Origin: Betaproteobacteria bacterium
GTDB taxonomy: Bacteria > Pseudomonadota > Gammaproteobacteria > Burkholderiales > Usitatibacteraceae
Length of the DNA stretch: 64,000 bases
Reading direction: 5' to 3'
Assembly (NCBI GenBank): GCA_016709665.1
Contig: JADJMI010000005.1
Coordinates: 431,367 to 495,366, forward strand
Shown here: positions 45,171 through 53,822 of the stretch, one piece after another
Numbering within the stretch: position 1 is the first letter of the stretch
How the letters are laid out: each line of letters opens with the position of its first letter
The notes under the pieces: generated by a model
Seen by the model: only the letters and a program-made list of their open reading frames with translations
The model's database searches: none
What the model was told of the DNA's origin: nothing
Position numbers and translations under genes: made by a program

Positions 45171-46904
45171 TTACGGTTGCCGGGCGCCGGGTGGACAGGA
45201 AACGTCCGGACGGAAGACGAGCGTATCGGGGATGCCGGGCGCGCTCACGGCCACGCACAGGAAGGCCGCCGCCTGCCGCGCGTCCTGTTCGGAGGGGTAG
45301 TCGATCACGATCCGGAAGCCGGCGTGGACGAGCTCGTCGTTGCCGCTTTGGCGGGCGACATCCTCGCGCACCACGATCGCGTCGAACCGCGGGGCGACTT
45401 CGACCGGTGCGGGCGCCAGCGTGAACGTACGCGAAAGTACCGCGGATGCGTCCGTCCATCCCGAGACGGTGACCCGCCGGCCGTTCGGGGTCACGCTGTC
45501 GATGTGCCCGGAGGTGCGGCTCGTGGACGGGAGGTTCGCGGCACCCCGGACCGCCGGGAGCGCCAGCAGGCGCATGCGGGGGCGATAGATGCCGGCCTTC
45601 TCCGCTTCGACGAGCCTGTCGATCGCCTGGGGGTGGTACGGAAACTGGATGCCCAGGTACTGCGTGGGATGCGTTTCACCCGGTGATGCGACGCCGACCA
45701 GTTGCCGGCCCCGATACGCCCTCTCGGCGATCTCGACCCGGTTCACGAAGGTGATCGCGAGCGAGATCGCGCCGCACGCGAGGCATGCGGCGAGCACGGT
45801 CGTCGCGCGCCAGGGTCGCGTCGCCCAGTAGATGCCGAGAAACCCGATGACCACGAGGCACGTCGAGTAGATGGCGTACCGGGAAGCGTGGAATACGCCG
45901 AATCCCGTGCGGGCCGCGGTGGCGGCGGCGGCCGAGACCAGGATGAACAGGGCCCAGCAGGTGACGACGGGATGGGCCTGCCAGAAGCCGCGCTGCCAGA
46001 GCGCCGCGCCGGCGACGAGCAGGGCCGCCCCCACCAGCAGGGCCGTCGGCACCGTCGGCGCGATCCCGCCGATGATGACGAGGAAGAGCTGGACGGCCAC
46101 CCCCGGCGAGGTGAGCGCCGCCAGCACCGAAGGATGGTTGGATGGCGGGACGTAGGTCGCGAAGAAGACGGCCCACAGCGCGGCGGCCGCGCCGAACAGG
46201 ATGGCGGCCCGCGAGCGACGCCCGCCGAGAAGGCAGGCCAGCGCGGCCAGCGGAAGGGCGAACACCCCGTTGGACTGCGAGCCCGCGGCAAGCACGCCGC
46301 AGGCGATGCTCGCCGCGAGCGTCCACCCCGTGGACCGGCCCGCGAAGAAGATCGCGGCGAACGAGAAGAAGACCACGCCGATGTTCGGCAGCGCGGCGCT
46401 CGCCATCAGGATGGCCTCGGAATAGCTCCATTGAAGCAGCAGGAACGAGGCCGCCCCGAGCACGGCGGCGCTCGCGTCGTCGCGGAATTCCGCCCAGAAG
46501 AGCGCGAACAGCCCGATGACGGTCAAGTTGCCGACGGCCATCAGCAGCCGGAAATCCGTGTGGCCGAGCAGGGAGTCCGCGCCCAGGGCCACGAGGCGCA
46601 TCACGACGATGCGATGCTCGTTGTGGAGCGCGAAGAGTTCGCCGAGCCACGCCCCTGCGGTATCGGCCGCGCGCAGCCGCACGATCGAGCCCAGGATCGT
46701 CTCGTAGTCGTCGAGGATCGGGGCGTCGAACCAGAACTTCGCGAGCAGGTGGAAATAGAAGGCGACCGGCGCGACGATCCACGCGAGCACCATCGGCGTG
46801 TCGCGGCCGGGGCGGTCGATCCATTGCGTGAGGCGGGAGCGGGACCCGTGCGGCGTCCCGGGCGAGGGGAGCCCGGCGTCGGTGGCGCGATGGGGCGGGG
46901 GCAT
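45171..46904 (-). CDS. Multi-span membrane protein, GT-C glycosyltransferase-like
   Basis: 577 aa with about 11-12 TM helices in residues 38-435 and a soluble C-terminal domain of about 130 residues. The early acidic motif FDAPILDDYETIL and LHNEHRIVVMRLVAL fit GT-C-type glycosyltransferases or polymerase-like proteins, but I cannot name the family. The first 37 residues are low-complexity; ATG at residue 38 (MVLAWIVAPVAFYF) is a possible alternative start. The divergent hddC gene lies 119 bp upstream. Confidence 0.72.
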   Translation of the reverse strand: MPPPHRATDAGLPSPGTPHGSRSRLTQWIDRPGRDTPMVLAWIVAPVAFYFHLLAKFWFDAPILDDYETILGSIVRLRAADTAGAWLGELFALHNEHRIVVMRLVALGADSLLGHTDFRLLMAVGNLTVIGLFALFWAEFRDDASAAVLGAASFLLLQWSYSEAILMASAALPNIGVVFFSFAAIFFAGRSTGWTLAASIACGVLAAGSQSNGVFALPLAALACLLGGRRSRAAILFGAAAALWAVFFATYVPPSNHPSVLAALTSPGVAVQLFLVIIGGIAPTVPTALLVGAALLVAGAALWQRGFWQAHPVVTCWALFILVSAAAATAARTGFGVFHASRYAIYSTCLVVIGFLGIYWATRPWRATTVLAACLACGAISLAITFVNRVEIAERAYRGRQLVGVASPGETHPTQYLGIQFPYHPQAIDRLVEAEKAGIYRPRMRLLALPAVRGAANLPSTSRTSGHIDSVTPNGRRVTVSGWTDASAVLSRTFTLAPAPVEVAPRFDAIVVREDVARQSGNDELVHAGFRIVIDYPSEQDARQAAAFLCVAVSAPGIPDTLVFRPDVSCPPGARQP

Positions 46905-46971
46905 GGCGAATTGTCCTATGAAACGCGGCCCCGGCGGTAGGCGCCGGCCAACCCGTCGCGCGAAGGCGCGA

Positions 46972-46980
46972 TGTTACGAT
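46972..46980 (+). promoter_or_regulatory. Extended -10 promoter candidate for hddC
   Basis: TGTTACGAT (TG-N-TACGAT) lies 43 bp before the hddC ATG, in the gap between divergent genes. No -35 match was seen. Confidence 0.35.
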
Positions 46981-47023
46981 AGCCGCATCCATTCTCCCGG
47001 GGCCGCGATGCCCCGACGCCACG

Positions 47024-47791
47024 ATGTCCACACGCGTTCCGACGGACGAGGCGATCATCCTGGCCGGCGGACTCGGAACCCGCCTGCAGGGCGTGATCGG
47101 CGAGCGGCCGAAGCCGATGGCGCCGATCGCGGGCCGTCCGTTCCTCGAGTGGCAGCTCGACGCGCTCGGGCGAAGGGGCATCCGCCACGTCGTGCTGTCC
47201 GTGGGCTTCCGCCGCGAAGTCATCGAGGCGCACTTCGGGTCGCGCTACGGGGACATCGCCATCGACTACGCGCGCGAGACCGAGCCGCTCGGCACGGGCG
47301 GCGCCATCGCCGCGGCGATGCGGCTCGTGCGGGGCGAGGCCGCCTTCGTGCTGAACGGCGACACGTTCATCCGCGCGCCGCTCCGGGCGCTCGATGACGT
47401 CGAGGGGTGCCGCCTGTGCATGCTCGTCGCGCGCGTGGACGAGGCGTCGCGCTTCGGCACGGTCGCCGTCGAGGCCGGAAGGGTCCGGGCTTTCCTCGAG
47501 AAGGGGCGCAGCGGCCCGGGGCTCGTGAACGGCGGCGTCTACCGCATCGACAGGACGCTGCTGGCCGAGGCCGGGCTCCCGGAGAAGTTTTCCTTCGAGC
47601 GCGATTTCGTCGAGCGCGCCATCGGCCGCCTGCCGGTCGGCGCCGTCGTGACCGACGAGCCGTTCGTGGACATCGGGGTGCCGGAATCGCTCGCGATGGC
47701 CGACGCCGAGATCCCGAGGCTGGCCGGGGCCGATCGCGTGCCCGGCGGCGAAGCCCTCAGTCCCGCCCCGGCCGCGCCTCGTCCAGGTTGA
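47024..47791 (+). CDS. hddC: D-glycero-alpha-D-manno-heptose 1-phosphate guanylyltransferase-like protein
   Basis: 255-aa nucleotidyltransferase. The NTP-binding signature AIILAGGLGTRLQGVIGERP with the activating Lys in RPKPMAP, plus EPLGTGGAIAAAM and VLNGDTFI (metal Asp), match HddC/WcbM-type enzymes that form GDP-heptose. The presence of gmhA and hddA 12 kb away supports heptose over other sugars. The C-terminal Ala/Pro tail overlaps the convergent glycosyltransferase by 35 bp. A mannose-1-phosphate or other hexose-1-phosphate substrate cannot be excluded. Confidence 0.8.
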   Translation: MSTRVPTDEAIILAGGLGTRLQGVIGERPKPMAPIAGRPFLEWQLDALGRRGIRHVVLSVGFRREVIEAHFGSRYGDIAIDYARETEPLGTGGAIAAAMRLVRGEAAFVLNGDTFIRAPLRALDDVEGCRLCMLVARVDEASRFGTVAVEAGRVRAFLEKGRSGPGLVNGGVYRIDRTLLAEAGLPEKFSFERDFVERAIGRLPVGAVVTDEPFVDIGVPESLAMADAEIPRLAGADRVPGGEALSPAPAAPRPG

Positions 47792-48734
47792 TGAGCTCCC
47801 TTTCCACGACCAGGGGGCGCTTCCTCACCTGGAAGTGGATGGCGCTCACGTACTCGCCGATGATGCCCAGGAACATGAGCTGCACGCCGCCGAAGAAGAA
47901 CAGCGCGACGATGAGGGTCGGGATGCCCGGCACCGTGAGCCCGCCGTGCGCGATCAGGTTCGCGGCGATCGTGAAGAGCGCGTAGAGGAAGCTCAGGAGC
48001 GCGATGCCGAAGCCCGCGAACATCGCGATGCGCATCGGCAGGTTCGTGAACGAGATGAGCCCGTTGAGCCCCTGGTCGACCAGGTGGTAGAGCCGGTTCT
48101 TGGAGAGCCCGCGCTTCCTCGCGCGCCACACGTACGGCACGCCCTTCGTGCGGAAGCCGCAGTTGGCGATCATCCCGCGGATGTAGGGGTAGTAGTCGTC
48201 GTGCTCGAGAAGCGCCGCGAGCACCTTGCGGTCGATGAGCTGGAACTCGCCCACGTCCAGCGGGATGTCGATGCCGGCGAAGCGGCTCACCATCCGGTAG
48301 TAGGTCTTGCGCACGCCGCGCATCACCAGGCCCTCCTCGCGCTGGTTCCTCACGCCGAAGACGACCTCCGCGCCGGCCTCCCACTCGCGCACGAAATCGG
48401 CGACGACCTCGGGGGGGTCCTGGAGGTCCGCGGCGAACATCACCACCACGGCGTCGCCGGTGGCATGGCGAAGGCCGTTGAACGTGGAGCGGAACGGGCC
48501 GTAGTTGCGCGCGTTCACGACCACCTTGACCGTCGGGTCGGCCGCGGCGAGGGCGCGCAGGACCTCCACGCTGCCGTCGGTGGAGGCGTTGTCGCAGAAG
48601 ACGTGCTCGAGCGCGTAGCCGGGGAGCGACTTCGCGAAGACGGCCGCGAGCGAGGCGTGGCATTCCTCGACGTTCGCCTCCTCGTTGAAGCAGGGCGTGA
48701 CGACCGTGATGGTCCTCCTCGCGATCTCACTCAT
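47757..48734 (-). CDS. Polyprenyl-phosphate glycosyltransferase (GT2, ArnC/GtrB type)
   Basis: 325 aa. GT-A domain with TVVTPCFNEEANVEECHASL, FCDNASTDGSVEVL and MFAADLQDPPEVV (DLQD metal motif). Two C-terminal TM helices (about 230-255 and 268-295) anchor it. These enzymes move a sugar from a nucleotide to undecaprenyl phosphate. The GtrA flippase-like gene immediately upstream, overlapping by 8 bp, fits a GtrA/GtrB pair. It is the last gene of the 55.7-47.8 kb operon. Confidence 0.9.
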   Translation of the reverse strand: MSEIARRTITVVTPCFNEEANVEECHASLAAVFAKSLPGYALEHVFCDNASTDGSVEVLRALAAADPTVKVVVNARNYGPFRSTFNGLRHATGDAVVVMFAADLQDPPEVVADFVREWEAGAEVVFGVRNQREEGLVMRGVRKTYYRMVSRFAGIDIPLDVGEFQLIDRKVLAALLEHDDYYPYIRGMIANCGFRTKGVPYVWRARKRGLSKNRLYHLVDQGLNGLISFTNLPMRIAMFAGFGIALLSFLYALFTIAANLIAHGGLTVPGIPTLIVALFFFGGVQLMFLGIIGEYVSAIHFQVRKRPLVVERELINLDEARPGRD

Positions 48735-49149
48735 GGGTTTCCTCCCGGAACACCGCCTTCTTCAGGACGAGGTAGGCCGTGGGCGTCACCACGGCGAGGC
48801 AGGCGAGTTGCGCGGCGATGGGGCCGAGCGCCGTGAACGCGCGCAGCCCCTCCAGCAACGCGAGATTGAAGGCGTAGATGCCGCCGTAGGCCACGAGGAA
48901 GCGCGGCAGGCGGCGCGCGGCGAGCTGGCGGAACGCGTAGCCGCCGTAGGTGAGGAAGTTGAAGAAGACGCCCGCCACCGTCGCGAGCAGGAGCGCGAGG
49001 AAGACCGGCAGGCCCGCGAGCACCAGGCCCGCGTACACGCCGAACCCGAAGGCCGTGTTGACGAGGCCGGCGACGCCGAAGCGCAGGATCTCCGCGATCC
49101 GCGCCCGGGGGCCGGGCCCGCCGGGGGCCTCGCTCGCGGCCACGGTCAT
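48727..49149 (-). CDS. GtrA family protein
   Basis: 140 aa with four TM helices. The family motif RFGVAGLVNTAFGFGVYAGL is present near the start, and YLVLKKAVF at the end. GtrA proteins are thought to flip undecaprenyl-phosphate-linked sugar across the inner membrane. It overlaps the transketolase stop (ATGA) and pairs with the downstream GtrB-like transferase. Confidence 0.9.
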   Translation of the reverse strand: MTVAASEAPGGPGPRARIAEILRFGVAGLVNTAFGFGVYAGLVLAGLPVFLALLLATVAGVFFNFLTYGGYAFRQLAARRLPRFLVAYGGIYAFNLALLEGLRAFTALGPIAAQLACLAVVTPTAYLVLKKAVFREETHE

Positions 49150-50072
49150 CCGCCGCGGCGCGCGCGCGGCAGCGCGGCGTGCACGAGGGCGCGCAGGTCG
49201 CCCATCATCTCGCGCATGTAGGCGTGCCCGCCCACGCGGGAATAGCGCTCGTCCGGCAGCCCGTAGCGGCGGAAGGCGGCGCGCGGCCCGTCGATGCCGG
49301 CCACCACCTGCGCGACGGCGGCGCCCAGGCCGCTGCCCACGTTGTGCTCCTCCACCGTCACCACGAGCGCCGTCTCGGCGAGCGCCGCGACGATCGCCGC
49401 CTCGTCGAGCGGCTTCACGGTGTGCATGCTGAGCACGCGCGCGCCGATGCCCTCCTTGGCGAGCCGTTCGGCCGTCTCCAGGGCGTACACCAGCATGCCG
49501 CCGGTGCTGACCAGCGTGACGTCCGCGCCGTCGCGCACGCGCAGCGCGCGGCCGATGGCGAAGTCGATCGGGCCCGCGTGCACCTTCGGCTCGCCCGCCT
49601 TGCCCAGGCGCAGGTAGGCGGGGCCGGGCATGTCGCACAGGGCCTTCGTCGCCGCCGCGGCCTCGGCCGGATCGCCGGGCGCGATGACCGTCATGCCCGG
49701 CAGCGCGCGCATCACGCCGATGTCCTCGACGCCGTGGTGCGTGTAGCCCTGGCTCGCGTAGGTGAGCCCGCCGCCGACGGAGACGACGCGCACGGGGTAG
49801 CCGTGATAGCAGATGTCGTTGCGCACCTGTTCCAGGCATCGCATCGTCGGGAAGTTCGCGATCGAATAGGTGAAGACGGTCCTGCCCAGGTCCGCGAGGC
49901 CCGCGGCCATGCCCATCATGTTCTGCTCGGCCACGCCCACGTTGAGGTATTGCGCGGGCAGGGCGTCGTGGAACTTCTCGAGGACGGAGAAGCCCAGGTC
50001 GGCCGTGAGGAGCACGATGTCCGGCCGGTCCTTCGCGGCCTCGAGCAGGCCCTCGATGAAGGCGGTCCTCAT
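49146..50072 (-). CDS. Transketolase C-terminal subunit
   Basis: 308 aa: the pyrimidine-binding domain and C-terminal domain of a split, TPP-dependent transketolase. The catalytic Glu for TPP lies in NVGVAEQNMMGMAAGLA; other family segments are TYASQGYTHHGVEDIG and HNVGSGLGAAVAQV. It overlaps the N-terminal subunit gene by 4 bp (ATGA), so the two form one enzyme. It lies inside a CDP-deoxysugar operon, not with pentose phosphate genes, which suggests two-carbon transfer onto a nucleotide sugar. Confidence 0.92.
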   Translation of the reverse strand: MRTAFIEGLLEAAKDRPDIVLLTADLGFSVLEKFHDALPAQYLNVGVAEQNMMGMAAGLADLGRTVFTYSIANFPTMRCLEQVRNDICYHGYPVRVVSVGGGLTYASQGYTHHGVEDIGVMRALPGMTVIAPGDPAEAAAATKALCDMPGPAYLRLGKAGEPKVHAGPIDFAIGRALRVRDGADVTLVSTGGMLVYALETAERLAKEGIGARVLSMHTVKPLDEAAIVAALAETALVVTVEEHNVGSGLGAAVAQVVAGIDGPRAAFRRYGLPDERYSRVGGHAYMREMMGDLRALVHAALPRARRGG

Positions 50073-50887
50073 TCGGTTCCCCGCACTTCGGCGATCGCGG
50101 CCTCGAGCTGCTCGGCGCTCGGCGAGCGGTAGTGCCAGAGGAGCTTGTCCTCCATGAAGCTCACGCCCTTGCCCTTCACGGTGTCCGCCAGGATCACGGT
50201 GGGGCGGCCCGCCACGGCCGGCACGGCGGCGAACGCCTGCGCGAGGGCCGCGTGGTCGTGGCCGTCGACGACCTCCACGTGCCAGTTGAAGGCGCGCCAC
50301 TTGTCCGCGAAGGGCTCGAGGTCCAGCACCTCCTTCACGGTGCCGAAGCTCTGGATCTTGTTGTAGTCGACGACCGCCACGAGGTTGTCGAGCCGGTGGT
50401 GCGGCGCGAAGAGGGCGGCCTCCCAGATCGACCCCTCGTCGCATTCGCCGTCGGAGAGGATCACGAAGGCGCGGCCGGGGCGCCCGTCCCGCTTGAAGCC
50501 CAGGGCGACGCCGCAGCCGAGCGAGAGGCCGTGGCCCAGGGACCCGGTGGAGAAGTCGACGCCGGGCACGTGGTGCGAGACGTGGCCCGCGAGCGCCGTG
50601 CCGTCCTCGCAGAACGTGGCGAGGCGCTCGACGGGGAAGAAGCCGGATTCGGCGAGGCAGGCGTAGAAGGCGGCCGCGCCGTGGCCCTTGCTGAGCACCA
50701 CGCGGTCGCGGTCCGGGTCGCGGGGGTTCGCGGCGTCGACCTTCGCGACGCCGCCGTAGAGCACGGCGAGGATGTCGGCCATCGACAGGCCCGTGCCGAT
50801 GTGGGACGCGTTGGCCCGGTGCACCATGCGCAGCGCGTGCTCGCGGATGCGGCGCGCCTTCGCTTTCGTCTGTTCAATGTCCGGCAT
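50069..50887 (-). CDS. Transketolase N-terminal subunit
   Basis: 272 aa: the pyrophosphate-binding half. The TPP motif GDGE...N appears as SDGECDEGSIWEAALFA ending in VDYNKIQSFG. HIGTGLSMADILAVLYGGV and LSKGHGAAAFYACLA are also typical. Its start overlaps the epimerase stop by 14 bp. With the partner subunit it should carry glycolaldehyde on TPP; in this operon the likely acceptor is a 4-keto-6-deoxy sugar. Confidence 0.92.
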   Translation of the reverse strand: MPDIEQTKAKARRIREHALRMVHRANASHIGTGLSMADILAVLYGGVAKVDAANPRDPDRDRVVLSKGHGAAAFYACLAESGFFPVERLATFCEDGTALAGHVSHHVPGVDFSTGSLGHGLSLGCGVALGFKRDGRPGRAFVILSDGECDEGSIWEAALFAPHHRLDNLVAVVDYNKIQSFGTVKEVLDLEPFADKWRAFNWHVEVVDGHDHAALAQAFAAVPAVAGRPTVILADTVKGKGVSFMEDKLLWHYRSPSAEQLEAAIAEVRGTE

Positions 50888-51800
50888 CGTGCTTCCTGTA
50901 CCAGTCCACGGTGGCGCGCACGCCCTCGGCGAGATCCGTCCGCGGGCGCCAGCCCGTCGCGCCGGAAAGCCTGCCGATGTCGGCCTCCAGGTGCATCACC
51001 TGGTCCGGACGGTAGGGCACCTCGCCGAAGCCCACGGGCAGCGCCGGGTCGATCTCGTCCCGCACGCGCTCGATGATATCCCGGAGGCGGGGCGCGGTCC
51101 CCGACCCGAGGTTGAACACGCCCGCCGCGCCGGCCTCGTGCGTCACGGCCGCCACCGCGCGCGCCGCGTCGTCGACGTAGACGTAGTCCCAGCGCTGCTC
51201 GGCCGCCGTGACCGAGGGCCGTTCGCGGTGCAGGAGCTTGAGCGCGAGGTAGGGGATGAGCCATTCCGGGTTGTCGCGCGGCCCGTAGGACGAGAAGAGG
51301 CGAAGCCACGCGAAGCGCGCCCCCGCGTTCTCGCAAAGGCGCCCGGCCATGAGGCAGGCGGACAGCTTGGACGCGCCGTACATGGTGGTGGGGGCCGTGG
51401 GGGTCGTCTCATCGATGCGCGCCTGGCACGGCCCGTACTCCGCCTGCGAGCCCAGTCCGACGAAGTGCCGCGCGCCGGCCGCGAGGCCCATCTCGGCGAG
51501 GCGCATCGACAGGTAGGCGTTGCGGTGCTGCGCGGCGTCGTTGCGGTTGCGGCCCGCGACGCCCGTCCAGGCGAGATGCACGAGGTGCGTGGGCGCGAAA
51601 GCCCGCAGCGCGCGCTCCAGCACCGCTTCGTCCTCGAAACCGGCCTCGACCACCGTCGTGCGCCCGAGCAGGCCCGCGATGCGCCAGGCGGACGCCGGTT
51701 CGCGAAGCAGGACGGCGGTCTCGACGCCGGGCAGCGCGACGAACTCGCGCAGCACGCTGGCGCCGACGAAGCCGCTCGCGCCGGTGAGGAAGATCCTCAT
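50874..51800 (-). CDS. NAD-dependent epimerase/dehydratase (extended SDR)
   Basis: 308 aa. The Rossmann motif GASGFVGAS is at the N-terminus, and the catalytic YxxxK is in MYGASKLSACL. A late segment VYVDDAARAVAAVTHEAG is typical of sugar-nucleotide SDRs. It probably epimerises or reduces the CDP-4-keto-6-deoxyhexose made by RfbF/RfbG, before or after branching by the adjacent transketolase. The precise reaction cannot be read from sequence. Confidence 0.88.
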   Translation of the reverse strand: MRIFLTGASGFVGASVLREFVALPGVETAVLLREPASAWRIAGLLGRTTVVEAGFEDEAVLERALRAFAPTHLVHLAWTGVAGRNRNDAAQHRNAYLSMRLAEMGLAAGARHFVGLGSQAEYGPCQARIDETTPTAPTTMYGASKLSACLMAGRLCENAGARFAWLRLFSSYGPRDNPEWLIPYLALKLLHRERPSVTAAEQRWDYVYVDDAARAVAAVTHEAGAAGVFNLGSGTAPRLRDIIERVRDEIDPALPVGFGEVPYRPDQVMHLEADIGRLSGATGWRPRTDLAEGVRATVDWYRKHDAGH

Positions 51801-51804
51801 GGCT

Positions 51805-52872
51805 TCAGGCCTCTTCCGCGAGCCGCCCGAGGGCGAGCTGGATGCGCCCCGAGGCCGGCGGGCGGCCGGGCCGGTCCGCGGTGCCGAAGCGCAGCCGGTG
51901 GACCGTCTTCGCGAGGGCGATGCGCAGGAAATAAAGCCAGAAGCGGCGGCGCGCGTCGGCGTCGGCTTCGAGGGCGATGCCGTGGCCGGCGAAGAGGGCG
52001 TGGTGCCGGCGCGCGGGGTGGAAGGTCGCGAGCGAGGCGAGATCGAAGAGCGCGTCGCCCAGCAGCGCGTCTTCCCAGTCGATGACGGCGCGGATGCCCT
52101 CGGCGTCCACGATGACGTTGTGGCTGCCCGGGTCGCCGTGCAGCAGGGCGGGGCGCTGGGCGCGAAGCGCTTCGCGCATCGCGTCGAAATGCGCGCGCGA
52201 ATCGCGTGCCTCGCCTGCGTTCATGGCGCCGGCCGCGACGCAGCGCACGAGGTGGTCCTCCAGCCGAAGGAAGACGTAGTCGTCCCAGCGGGCGTGCAGC
52301 CCCTCGAGGCGCCGGGGCTCGCTCGCGAGGCCCGCGTGGGACAGCGGGCCGTAGCCGCGGCCCGAGATGCCGTGAAGCGTCGCGAGGAACCGGCCCACCG
52401 GACCCAGCGCGGCCCGCATGGCGATCTCGTCGTCGTCCTTGGTGGAAAGGCTCGCCCCCGGCGCGCGCTCCAGCAGGTGGGCGCCCCGCGCTTCCGGCCC
52501 CTCGCCCACGCGCCGCCAGTCGCAGTGGCACACGGGCAGCCCGGCGTGGCGAAGCGCTTCCGTGAGCCGGCACTCCAGCTCCATGAGCTGCGCGCCCTCG
52601 TCGCCGCGCAGCGTCGCCACGCGCAGCAGCCGCGCGCCGCCTTCCGGGGACAGCACGTCGTAGAGCCGGTGGAACGTGCCCTGGGACGCGATGCGATGCC
52701 AGGTGGCGTCCTCGCCCAGCCCGAAGGCCTTCAGCGCGGCGCGCAGGACGGCGGGGGAAAGGCCGAGATCCGCGTCGGAGGCGGCCGGCAGCGCCGCCAG
52801 CACCGAATCGGGCAGTTCGAGATCCGCCTTCGCGAGGAACAGCGTGCGGCGGGCGTCGTCGATCCCGGCCAC
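51805..52872 (-). CDS. Aminoglycoside-phosphotransferase-fold kinase
   Basis: 355 aa of the APH/choline kinase fold. Catalytic loop LLHGDPGSHNVIVD and metal site AVIDWEDALLGDALFDLA are intact. In a glycan cluster such enzymes usually phosphorylate a sugar or amino alcohol rather than an antibiotic. It is tightly packed (4 bp before the epimerase gene and 16 bp after the sulfotransferase gene), so it is part of the pathway operon. The substrate is unknown. Confidence 0.85.
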   Translation of the reverse strand: MAGIDDARRTLFLAKADLELPDSVLAALPAASDADLGLSPAVLRAALKAFGLGEDATWHRIASQGTFHRLYDVLSPEGGARLLRVATLRGDEGAQLMELECRLTEALRHAGLPVCHCDWRRVGEGPEARGAHLLERAPGASLSTKDDDEIAMRAALGPVGRFLATLHGISGRGYGPLSHAGLASEPRRLEGLHARWDDYVFLRLEDHLVRCVAAGAMNAGEARDSRAHFDAMREALRAQRPALLHGDPGSHNVIVDAEGIRAVIDWEDALLGDALFDLASLATFHPARRHHALFAGHGIALEADADARRRFWLYFLRIALAKTVHRLRFGTADRPGRPPASGRIQLALGRLAEEA

Positions 52873-52888
52873 GATCGGCCGCGGCCGG

Positions 52889-53800
52889 TCAGAGGAACTT
52901 GTCGTAGCCGAGCAGCGGGAGCATCACGGACGTCTCCGTGCGGATCTCCTTCTTCTGCGCGGCGTTGAGCTCGTTCGCCGTGGCGAGGTTCGCCCCGGGC
53001 GTCGGGATGCGGATCGTGCCCCAGGGGTAGACTTGCTCGAGCTTCACGGCGTTGAAGCTGGGCGCGAGGCATTCCTTCGCCATCGGCAGGCCCAGGCGCT
53101 TCAGCAGCGCGGTCATGGTCTTCTTCGGGTCCGCGACGAGGTCCTCGAAGCGCACGAGGTGGAAGTTCTTCGGGTACTTGGCCTGGTACGTGAGCGCCAT
53201 GTGCTGGCAGAGGTTCCACGTCCACGAATAGCGCTTGATGCCCAGCGGGAAGGGGCGCTTGCTCGTGTCCGAGTAGCCGGACCACGGGTTGCGCGCGACG
53301 TGGATCACGTGGCCGTCGGGGAAGTCCGAGAGGATCTTGTCCGTGTCGAAGAGCTGCACCGGGTTGTAGCCGACGTAGTACTTCTCCTGGCCGGTGCGGC
53401 GCACGTTCGTCCACGACTCGAACGTCGATTCGAAATAGGCGTTCACGAACGTGGCGCGGTTCAGGGGCTTGCCCTTGCACGCCTTCACGAAGGCGGCGAT
53501 GCGCGCCTTCTCGTTCATCTTGAGCCCGCAATCCTTGAACTTGCTGCGGCCGGGCACGCGAAGCAGGGTCTTCAATTCCTCGTCCCAGAACATCTCGTAG
53601 GCCTGGGCGGGCGAGACGTCCGCGGGGAATTCCGGCCAGCGGTAGCGGATGGGGACGTAGGAGGTGAGGAAATCGTTGCCCGCGCCCGTGCCGACCTGCG
53701 ATTCGAAGGGGTAGACGAACAGGTTGGGGTGGCCGTCCAGCATGCGGTGGGTGGTGTTGCCACCGTTCTCGTACATCGCGGACAGCATGATGATCTTCAT
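52889..53800 (-). CDS. Sulfotransferase family protein
   Basis: 303 aa. The N-terminal P-loop for the 5'-phosphosulfate is in YENGGNTTHRMLDGHPN, and the 3'-phosphate-binding region is HVARNPWSGYSDTSKRPFP. The later RFEDLVADPKKTMTALLKRL is the usual family segment. It would use PAPS to sulfate a glycan or a lipid-linked sugar. ATG 53800 is 22 bp after rfbG. Confidence 0.85.
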   Translation of the reverse strand: MKIIMLSAMYENGGNTTHRMLDGHPNLFVYPFESQVGTGAGNDFLTSYVPIRYRWPEFPADVSPAQAYEMFWDEELKTLLRVPGRSKFKDCGLKMNEKARIAAFVKACKGKPLNRATFVNAYFESTFESWTNVRRTGQEKYYVGYNPVQLFDTDKILSDFPDGHVIHVARNPWSGYSDTSKRPFPLGIKRYSWTWNLCQHMALTYQAKYPKNFHLVRFEDLVADPKKTMTALLKRLGLPMAKECLAPSFNAVKLEQVYPWGTIRIPTPGANLATANELNAAQKKEIRTETSVMLPLLGYDKFL

Positions 53801-53822
53801 CGAATTTCCCTTGTTTCGGCCT

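Noticed and set aside
51805..52872. Antibiotic resistance by an aminoglycoside phosphotransferase
   Set aside because: Only the general fold matches. The gene is embedded in a sugar operon and has no mobile context.
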